From Evernia prunastri (taxonomy: Eukaryota; Ascomycota; Lecanoromycetes; Lecanorales; Parmeliaceae): 64,000 nt of DNA. Of this stretch, positions 56,590 through 64,000 are shown in pieces (position 1 is the stretch's first letter; the number at the start of each line of letters is the position of its first letter). Under the pieces are notes generated by a model, which saw only the letters and a list, made by a program, of their open reading frames with translations, was not told the DNA's origin and did no database searches. The translations under genes were made by a program, and so were the position numbers. The stretch spans positions 186,001 to 250,000 of the forward strand of contig NKYR01000003.1 of NCBI GenBank assembly GCA_003184365.1, in the 5' to 3' direction.

Positions 56590-57378
56590 TTACCTCCCCC
56601 TCCGAAGAAGCCATGTCCCCATGGCTGGCTAGCCAGAGACACACGCGTGTTGCTGGCCCTGTGTCTCCCATTCCTGATAGTCCTCGCAGGCTGTCACCTG
56701 AGAACCGAAGATTCAAACTCATGCCTTGCCACTTCAACACCTGCTGGCAGCCCAGCCTGAGACACACACTGTAGATTGACCCTGTGCCTCCCATGCTCTT
56801 GCCATCAACTCGCTCCCTGGTAGAATCGGAATGCCTGCTGTAGTAGGCCACTATGTGTTGTTGCCGTTGTAGCAGGCTCACTATTTGACGTGCTGTTGCC
56901 CTTGAAGCAGGCTCACTTGGTGATGACGTGCTCCGTCAAGAGGTCGATCGCTGACTGCCCTTGAAGCAGGCTTACTGTTTGCCATTGTAGCAGGCTCACT
57001 GTTTGCCGAGCATGCTCAATGAAGAGGTCGTACGTTGACTGCCCTTGAAGCAGGCTCACTTGGTGACTAGCTTGTTTGATCTCGCCTAGTTCTACGAGCC
57101 TGTGTGACAGCTTCTTTTTCTGCTCGCCTGCCAACGAGCTATTTGACAGCTTCTTTAATCTCGTCTGCCACGAGCCTGTTTGACAGCTTCTTTTGAATCC
57201 GCTCGCCTGCCAACGAGCTAACAGCGAGTGTTCCTGCCTTTCGGGATCGTCGGCCTCACTGGTGATGAGTGTGTCTGCCTTTCGGGGTCGTCGGCCTCAT
57301 CGTAAGCCACGCGTTCTTTTCACTGGAGGGCTAAGGCCAGGGGCCCAATATCCTATGGGTGAGGGATCAATAGAATAA

Positions 57379-57531
57379 TGTTAGGAGTGTACCTAGGTGG
57401 TTGACCAAGATTCTATTGATGAGGAAGGAACTTGCTATCTCTAGGAACTATGGTACATATAGTGGGAGAGTGTGCCAAGACCCTAGCCCATAGGGCTACT
57501 TGCCAAGTGCCTGCTTGACACACTCGTAACA
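57379..57531 (-). repeat. LTR, right copy (5' LTR if element is minus-oriented)
   Basis: 153 bp, identical by eye to the left copy. It is followed by the AGTGG duplication. Confidence 0.9.
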
Positions 57532-57539
57532 AGTGGGCT

Positions 57540-58622
57540 GGTTAGTCTGTTTTTCTTTGGCTTCCTCTTGAATTTCCATCGTTCCGTGCGAGGCTTGATA
57601 ATATCATGATAGGAAGAGCTAATTGTAATCCTTAGCACTGCTTCAGAGGTAAGCTTCTCTAGATGCTGTTTGATTGGTAGGGTATGTGCTTCTATGTCGA
57701 GGGCCGGTATCGATGTGGTCTTGAATGCTTCTGTGATTCTTCTGGCTGCAAGAGACTGAATTCTTTGCAATGCTAATAAGTGAGATTTGTTGTGTCCGGG
57801 AGAGTTTTCGGGCTGATATTAGGCCGAGCAGCCATAGGAGATTTGTGATACCACAACAGCCTAATATAGCTAACGCATGCTCTTATAATTACCGCCCCAG
57901 ATGGATCCCGATATCCTTGCTAATGCCCCTATGCTCTTAGTGGCCTTAACGCGAATCTCTCTTATTCGATCGTTCCACCGAAGTTTTCTGTCTATTTGCA
58001 CTCCCAAATATGTGACGAAATCTCTCGCCTCGATGGATTGTGTGGCACTGAGATGGAGGGACGGGCCTAAGCCGTCTCTCTGCTTTCTGCTAAGGTGAAT
58101 CAGCTGATATTTCTTGGGATCGAACTCGGAGTCGTGGCGTTTGGCCCATGGTAAGCAGACTTCGTCATAGATTCTTCTGAGATAATTGCAATTGTTCTCG
58201 GAGGAATCTCCTACTGTTAATAAACCGATATCGTCAATAAAATCGATTACTACGGTGTTCAGATCCGTTCGAGTGTTGCATGCATCAATAAGATTCGAGT
58301 TGTAAAACAGATAGAGGATGGGCGACAGTGGTGATCCTTGTGGAATGCCAGTGGCTATGGGGGTCCTTGATGTGGCATACTCGCTTGTTTTTAGTATGGT
58401 GATTCTATTTGACAGAAAGGATTCCACCCATTTGATAATGTTCGGATCTATTGATCGTTTTCGGAGGTTGTGCAATAGTCTGGGGTGGGAGATCTTATCG
58501 TATGCGCCTGATACATCTAACAGCAACATCGTGGCTACTTTGTCTGAATTCCACGCTTGATAGACGCGTCCTAGCAGGTAATGAATGCCATGTTCGCAGG
58601 ACCTCAGCCGTCTACCTCCCAT
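57540..58622 (-). pseudogene. LINE reverse transcriptase and linker, broken by three in-frame stops
   Basis: The frame opens near the truncated 5' end with MGGRRLRSCEHGIHYLLGR. RT motifs follow: LLLDVSGAYDKISH (A), GIPQGSPLSPILYLF (B), FIDDIGLL (C, usual F-A-D-D replaced by F-I-D-D), PKKYQLIHLS and YLGVQIDRKLRW. In the same frame TAG (57870-57872), TAG (57861-57863) and TAA (57819-57821) interrupt it before LQRIQSLAARRITEAFKTT. Where aligned to the usual motif, the two TAGs replace glutamines, that is CAG to TAG changes. Confidence 0.88.
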
Positions 58623-58638
58623 ATGCGTGGCAGGAAGT

Positions 58639-58655
58639 AAAACTGCCCCGGTTGA
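58639..58655. repeat. LINE target-site duplication, right copy (17 bp)
   Basis: Exact copy of 55041-55057, directly upstream (in element orientation) of the truncated 5' end. Confidence 0.85.
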
Positions 58656-59343
58656 AGGGCCGCTGCCAGCCGAGAGACCACACTAGTACCATTGCAGCTT
58701 AGTTATTATGGTATAGAATACCGGTAATTCCAAACCGGCATGCGGTTATTAAGACAGCTACAGAATCACACGAATGATAATAAATGAATCAACCCCTCAA
58801 TTGTTGTCCCTCCCACTTATGAACTCCGCCTCGGTCGAGCTGTCTTATTTTCCCTCACGTCTGACCCTATGCTAACGGCTACCCAAACATCTTCAGCGTC
58901 AAGATTGTTTCTCCCTGAAAATTAGAAGATTTGCGAGTTTCGATGAAATGATGAGACTGCTGGAAAGATAAGTACGGTAGTGCATTGCACGTGAAAGGAG
59001 TATGTAAGCGCCTAAGGTAGAGTAAGTAAGCGCAACAACCAGGATCCAACGAGGGGAGCACCAGGGGACTATATGTACATGTCTCACCTTCATCATTCTA
59101 TTCCACATTTAACTTATATCAAGAAGAACTCTTCGAGAGACCGAGCCGATGTTCTCCCCCATCCGGAACTTGGAGGTGACTGTACGGTACCTAGGTACCT
59201 GCTTCGTCTATCACTCATGTCAGAGATGAGTAATCCTCTTCACCGCAAGAGCCGCCCTCCACCGCCTCCACCACTGCATAATAAGTTCGAAGGATGTCAC
59301 AGACGCTCACTTTTTTCCAATTCTTTCCTATTCGTGGCCCGCA
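58656..59343. other. Intergenic region
   Basis: 688 bp. A short frame at 59218 (MSEMSNPLHRKSRPPPPPPL) could be an alternative 5' exon of the following gene but cannot be joined convincingly. A GGTACCTAGGTACC palindrome-like motif lies at 59186-59199. Confidence 0.4.
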
Positions 59344-61129
59344 ATGGTCCAAAATTACCTTCATGCCGGCGCTGGCGACGACAAGGACGATACGCTTGAG
59401 CTCCTCGAGCGGAGCCAGACAGATCAGAAATCCAACTTCACTAGGATCAATAGTAACATGATCAAACCGACGTCAAGGCTGCCAGCCAAACCACTCCCTC
59501 TCCGCTCCGCAACGCAGACGGTCCGTTCGACGTTCTGGGTCGGATGTCTTGCTGCTGGCATTATCACGGCCCTCAGCATTATCACCTCGAACATCTCGAA
59601 CTATATGCCAGATACAAATTTTCCTTTGCTGAATAGCCAGGTCTCTTGCGACCTGATGTTAAAGAATGGAAGCGCCTTACAACATGCCTTCACAATCGAT
59701 CTCCGAGGCTCGACCAAGATGACGTTTCCGCAAGCCAAAGCTGTTGATGTCATATGGTAACTCTTCATTGGTATGGGTGGGAGACTTGTGATGGTGTTGG
59801 TAGCATACAAAATCTTCATGGACGGGTTAGCACGCCTAATGGAGGATTCTGCAGTATCATACCAGCTCTATGCTTCTTTGACTTTCTCGACGACTTCACT
59901 ACTCTCGACAGGACGAGCTATAAAGGGCGTCATGTACATGAAGGGATGGCGGGGCAAAGTTTTCTTGGCTTGGTTTGCAACATCTAGCATCTACGTGCTT
60001 GGCTTTCCAACCTTGATAAGTGCTACTGCGGGCTATGTAAAACCATCAACGGCAGGCTTCAAAATGGCCGACAGCACCTTCCTTACACCAGCCTCATCTG
60101 CGTTAAGGAGTTGCTACGTGGTCCACGATGGCGCCCTGATCGGCCTCCAGAATGGAACCGTTGTCCAAGGGCCACCAGTGTATGTACAATTTCAACGCAA
60201 ATGCTTCACATTTTACGTGACTTTTCAAGTTACAAGGTATCTCTCGGAATTGCGAAGCTCTTTATGCCCATGCGGGTCTACTCAAAGCTCGGATCTCGCC
60301 TACAGGAAGTGAAGCTGACCCTTGAAACCTCCTAGGTCTCAATTAGACTTCGTTAGTGGGATGGAAATTGACCACGTGGGAAGTATATCAGATATTGATA
60401 TACCAAGATTTCAGCAAGACTATCCAGTCTTTGCTTCGCTTCTTAATGGTATGATCATTAGCGATTTGTTTTGACAGCCATACGCCGAAGCTAATAACCT
60501 TCAATGAAGCAACCGTCAACGTTCAACAGCCCGTTTTTCAATACAACGGCTCCGACACTTCTCAGTCAAATGATGGGCTCAGCCATGATTCACTCGATGA
60601 GGACTTCACCAGCAATATAACCATTGTAGGCCATGTCTATAAATTCAACAATTGGGTTTTCGGTTTGGGCGACGCATTTTCCCAATCTTACTGCTACGAC
60701 AACCAAACTGTGTATGATTTACCAAGTATGGCTGAATGCCTTCCAGAAACATACTATGTGTGGGGCCTCTCCAGCTTGCTCCTATACATCGTCCTGTGTC
60801 TCCAGATCAGCTGGATATTCGGCATGTACTTCGTTTGGCTCGACGCCAACATCTACTCCGCCATCTGCCGTAGCGGTCGCCGGATGCGAGGCGATTTCAG
60901 AGCTGCTGTGGACCTGTCCGATGCGATGGGAGAAGTCCTGGGGAACGAAACCTGCGCCTATTCCAACGATGAGATGCGATCCGCACTGAATCGAGAGCCT
61001 GGGTTGCGCTACTACGCAGCCGATGTGAATGGTCATGATGTGGCACATATTGGTATTAGCTCCATGAGGATCGGCAAGGTGCCTTACAACTCAACGGCGC
61101 TCTATGGTAGACGCTGCAAATATCGATGA
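59344..61129 (+). pseudogene. Fungal multi-pass membrane protein, interrupted by an in-frame TAA
   Basis: The frame starts at ATG 59344 and reads through a TM helix (FWVGCLAAGIITALSIITS) to PQAKAVDVIW, then TAA at 59758-59760. It continues in the same frame with LFIGMGGRLVMVLVAYKIF. In the related fungal family this joint normally reads D-x-x-W-D-L-x-x-G-R-G-G, so TAA stands where Asp is expected. No acceptable intron removes it. Downstream come further TMs (FLAWFATSSIYVLGFPTLI), a broken or spliced zone at about 60180-60460, then TIVGHVYKFNNWVFGLGDAF and a last long exon to 61129 with a TM (LSSLLLYIVLCLQISWIFG). Probably a recent pseudogene. Sequencing error or readthrough is possible. Confidence 0.6.
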
Positions 61130-61677
61130 ACGGGGGATTCAAGGCACGGGTGTCATTGCGCCTAGATCGAATATGTCCACAGCTATGGTATCGGCAGCAA
61201 AAGCTTTCAAAAGCAAGGTTGTAAGAGTATTATTCCACTGACTCGACCACTGGATCCTCAAAGATGGTCCGGGCTTGGGAGGTTGACCCTGCCATGCTAC
61301 TAGTGCCTATTCCAGGAGTTTCAGGTATGACGTCGGCATCGTAGACTGGAGAAATCGATGACATAAAATGGGTACCCAAAGGAGAAATCAGGCCGTGAAA
61401 AACGAAGCCCTGAAAACCCGCAGGCTTCGTGGTTTCGCTGGATCAATTCTGTGGCGATGACGGAGAAGGGGGAGAATGTAACTTCATGTTCAATTCCTAT
61501 CCTATTAATCCGAGCCTGTTCGGAGAGTGGAACGGTGCCCTTTGGAAACATTGCTGAATGTTTCTCGGCTACCATGCAATTGAATAAGCGCTCTGCGTTT
61601 TACATGTCGGACGGACGTCCTTAATAGCATGCTTCTGCCCCGAACTCCTCGCTTTGTGCCGATATAAACCCATGTCC
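61130..61677. other. Region between convergent genes
   Basis: Holds the 3' ends of the interrupted membrane-protein gene and UBC6. No gene seen. Confidence 0.5.
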
Positions 61678-62570
61678 TCATGCACTTTGAGCTCCTCCTT
61701 CCCCAACCATTCTCGCCATCAGCACATACCCAATCACCACCAATCCCATCACCAGGAACTTATTCCTCCTCACCCAGCTTTGCCCTGCCTCTCTTGCTGC
61801 CCTTCCCGCATCCCCTAGGCCAGTCGTACCCCCCGGCCCTCTCTTTAATGCTGCCACTTCGGGCGAGCACGTGCTGGCGGCACTATTTTCACCCTCAGGA
61901 TTGGCCAATATCTTCCCTGTCGCAGCATCGATCCTATGGTCTCTCATCCAATCCCAGTTCTGCTGATCCAACTCGGGCCACTCGGCCCTAAACTTGACCC
62001 CTCCATCTCCCGCTTTGACCGCTCCCACTCCCTTGACCGTAGCAGTGTTGCCCTTGACCGGTGTCTTTACGCTGCCCCCGCCAGTGCTGTTCCACCACCT
62101 ACTCCTCGCCGCCAGCCATTTCCTCTCCGCGTCGCTAGCCCCCAGGCTCCCCGTCGTCATCTCATCGCTCGTCATGAAGGACATCAAGCCTATCAGTATC
62201 GTCGAGACTTCCCAGGCCGGGTTGAAAGACTTGGGGTGGAAGTCGGATATCGAAAGGCAGAGACGGGTGGAAGGTTGAAAGCGGCCGGAGGGCGTGTGCA
62301 TGCGGATCGAGGGTGGAGCGAAGGGATAGGTGGGTGGGAAGAGGAGGGTACCCCAGTATTGGCCGTTCACGTAGGGTGTGTTTGGGGGTCCGGTGAGGAT
62401 GTAGTGCCATTCTAAGATGTTGTTCTCCGAAGGGTGGGCAACTATGTATGGAGGGGGATTGGCTTGAATGGTGGCATATTCGCGAGTGAGCTGCACGTAG
62501 ATTAGTATTAGTCTCTAAGGGGGGTGGGACTGGAGAGGCGAACCCGCTTGTTGGCTGCCCGGGTTGCCAT
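61678..62570 (-). CDS. UBC6: Ubiquitin-conjugating enzyme E2, ER tail-anchored (UBC6/UBE2J2-like)
   Basis: Two exons: 62570-62544 (MATRAANKR) and 62490-61678, with a 53-nt intron, encode 279 aa. The UBC fold is clear: LTREYATIQANPPPYIVAHP, GPPNTPYVNGQYWGTLLFPP, YPFAPPSIRMHTPSGRF and LCLSISDFHPKSFNPAWEV. The catalytic cysteine falls at residue 87, as in yeast Ubc6, and the usual HPN is replaced, as is typical of this subgroup. The C-terminus ends with a single helix (FLVMGLVVIGYVLMARMV) as a tail anchor into the ER membrane. Ubc6 works with Doa10 in ER-associated degradation. The extra 60 Gly/Lys-rich linker residues before the anchor are normal for filamentous fungi. Confidence 0.95.
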
Positions 62571-62847
62571 TGCTGTGGAGCTGGGGATGGCTGGGAGAGA
62601 ATGTCGAGTAATGGTAAATATTAGATTTGAGCTATGGATAATGATGGTATGTTTCTGAAGTGTCGTAGAATAGATGTCGAGAGTAGATCTGGAGGACAAT
62701 CATGAATGAATTCCAAAGTTGTCAGCATTGAAATGAAGGTAAGGCTGAAGGTCGGCGTTTACAAGCGCCGATGCTAGCGCGACGCGGAAAGCTCCATCAA
62801 ATACTCCGTACGTTTTGGAGAGCTCCGAGTTTACTGTCCGTGCTCCG
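62571..62847. promoter_or_regulatory. Shared bidirectional promoter region of UBC6 and SAM50
   Basis: 277 bp separate two divergent start codons, so both core promoters must lie here or overlap the first exons. No specific factor site was recognised. Confidence 0.6.
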
Positions 62848-64000
62848 ATGGCAGACCCATTGGACTCCGGAGACGATGTGAGTGTCACCGTTAGATCCAT
62901 ACCCAGCAGAAATCCTCATGTTAATCTTGTGTCATGTCCAGATCTTCGATAGACTTAAGAAGGGAGTGGATCCAAAGCTGCAGGAGGAGAAGACGAGACG
63001 TGCAAACGAGAGGGAATTAGCACAGTTCGAGAAGGCTCAGCGGAGGCTGGGGGAGCTGGTAAGTTCTCTGATTTTATTGCCCCACTTTGGAAAGGCGAAA
63101 CTGGGACATTGGGCGATTTGGTCTCAAACATCGCCCAGATTCAAGACAACTCTACATTACCGACTACCATTTCCTCGATACGCATCCTCAATGCACCAAA
63201 CACACGGAGGGGCTTTCTTAACCGCATCTTCAATCCAATCATCAGTGCCAATCAAGATCGCCCGTACACACTAGCTGAAGCCATCCGAGAAGTCTCAATT
63301 GGGGCGGAAAAGCTTCACAAACTCGGTAGCCCTCACCAGCTTCAATTGGGTCTCACAGCTGATCTTGGTTGCAGATATCTTCCATGAACCTATATCTCTC
63401 TTCATCGATCGACCTTCTCAGACTGATCCTTCGACGACACCTACAGATATTGACATATACCTCTCGGTTGTAGAAAAGTCACGATTCAAGTTCAAAACAG
63501 GTACCGATGTTGGGAACGCAGAAGGGTCTGCCTACGTCCATGGCCTTGCACGTAACATCTTTGGCGGTGCAGAAAGCCTGAATGTCAACGCTTCGTTCGG
63601 AACACGGACACGATCGGCATACCAGGCCAGTTTTGAAACTCCCATACTGAGCAACCCCGACCTACGGTGGGAATTTGGCGGTCTTGCCAGCTCGACTCAA
63701 AAGCCATGGTCAAGCCACGAAGAAGTGCTGAAAGGTGGTTGGACGAAGTTGAAATGGGCGACTTTGGGTGGAGGAAGGCATGAGTTGGGCTATAACGGGG
63801 TTTGGAGACAAATCACAGGTCTAGCCAGCAATGCATCGCCTACCATTCGAGGCGATGCGGGAGATAGCGTCAAGAGCAGTTTGATGCACACTTGGGTTAA
63901 TGATCGACGAGACAACCCACAGCTGCCCATGAGAGGATATCTCAATAAATCAACGCTGGAGCTGGCGGGATGGGGCCCACTTCAAGGTGACGTTGCTTTC
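62848..64000 (+). CDS. SAM50: SAM50, mitochondrial outer-membrane beta-barrel assembly protein (3' end cut by window)
   Basis: Four exons are visible: 62848-62877, 62942-63058, 63139-63325 and 63375 to the edge. Introns are 64, 80 and 49 nt. The spliced protein starts MADPLDSGDDIFDRLKKGVD, then EKAQRRLGELIQDNSTLPTTISSIRILNAPNTRRGFL. This is the POTRA-like N-terminus of Sam50, followed by DRPYTLAEAIREV and the start of the Omp85 barrel (GSAYVHGLARNIFGGAESLNVNASFGTRTRSAYQASF, SWVNDRR-type strands). Only about 323 residues lie in the window; full-length fungal Sam50 is about 500. It is the core of the SAM/TOB complex that inserts beta-barrel proteins into the mitochondrial outer membrane. Confidence 0.93.

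Larger units (their letters stand above)
56437..57531 (-). mobile_element. TRIM-like non-autonomous LTR retrotransposon inside the LINE
   Basis: Two LTRs of 153 bp (56437-56589 and 57379-57531) appear identical. They start TGTTA and end TAACA and are flanked by a 5-bp AGTGG duplication. The internal part is 789 bp with no protein-like frame. A polypurine tract (GGAGGGGGAGGTAA on the minus strand, 56590-56603) borders the left LTR, which suggests minus-strand orientation. The internal region is built of imperfect tandem units: GCCCTTGAAGCAGGCT at 56891, 56958 and 57040; GACAGCTTCTTT three times at 57106-57194; TTTCGGG.TCGTCGGCCTCA twice. Size and lack of coding fit a TRIM element mobilised by another LTR retrotransposon. 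Confidence 0.9.
55058..58638 (-). mobile_element. 5'-truncated LINE (non-LTR retrotransposon) with nested LTR element
   Basis: Coding direction is minus. The element runs from the truncated 5' end at 58638, just before the reverse-transcriptase domain, to a 3' tail of TTGA/TCAA repeats (55055-55078 on the plus strand) next to the left 17-bp target duplication. Without the nested LTR element (1095 bp plus 5-bp duplication) it is about 2.48 kb. It keeps RT, linker, RNase H and a terminal Cys/His motif, so it is the 3' portion of a Tad/I-type fungal LINE. The endonuclease and the first ORF are missing, as expected from incomplete reverse transcription. Several in-frame stops show it is dead. Sequence is AT-richer than neighbouring genes. 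Confidence 0.88.

Noticed and set aside
56471..57134. Minus frames inside the TRIM-like element
   Set aside because: Translations of its tandem repeats (LLQGQS units); no gag, protease or RT motif.

Overview
The window is nuclear DNA of a filamentous ascomycete (Pezizomycotina). Genes are dense and lie on both strands. They carry many very short GT-AG introns (about 45-160 nt), and the spliced products match fungal housekeeping families such as SAM50, UBC6, Yip1, YOP1/REEP, holocytochrome-c synthase and Mediator subunit 27. No rRNA, tRNA, CRISPR array or prokaryotic operon was seen. The species cannot be named from the sequence.

Left part (1-30 kb): a Med27-like Mediator subunit (1339-2369) converges on an Arg/Ser-rich orphan. 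A TANGO2/NRDE protein follows (5849-6867, minus). A mariner-like MITE with TA ends (7807-8843) is split by a 746-bp element. Next come a YOP1/REEP ER-shaping protein, a secreted heme-thiolate peroxygenase, a protein with an F-box-like N-terminus, an ADP-ribosylglycohydrolase, an MFS transporter, a 493-aa orphan, holocytochrome-c synthase and an ABC1/UbiB kinase-like protein of the Cqd1/ADCK2 type.

Middle part (29.7-54.8 kb): a 1461-aa DExH RNA helicase with dsRNA-binding-like regions and a GC-AG intron, an orphan at 35.7 kb, a 9-N assembly gap at 37.26 kb, a SnoaL/NTF2-like protein, a predicted single-pass membrane protein with several exons, a SANT/Myb protein with an acidic tract, Yip1, and a UFD1-domain protein joined to zinc fingers, an AZUL-like motif and a UBA-like end. 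A second, almost identical copy of the 746-bp element lies 150 bp upstream of the UFD1-like start codon. An 866-aa orphan and a 12-exon amino-acid permease follow.

Right part (55-64 kb): a 5'-truncated, decayed LINE lies between perfect 17-bp target duplications. A small non-coding LTR element (two identical 153-bp LTRs, 5-bp target duplication) is inserted in it. Then comes a fungal multi-pass membrane protein gene with an in-frame TAA. UBC6 (minus) and SAM50 (plus, cut by the window edge) are head to head.

Functional themes are mitochondrial biogenesis (SAM50, heme lyase, Cqd1-like) and ER/Golgi membranes and protein degradation (UBC6, UFD1-like, YOP1, Yip1, TANGO2). There is no sign of a secondary-metabolite cluster. 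The most informative structures are the nested mobile elements, whose order of insertion can be read from their target-site duplications. Exon boundaries were placed by eye from reading frame, splice consensus and family resemblance.
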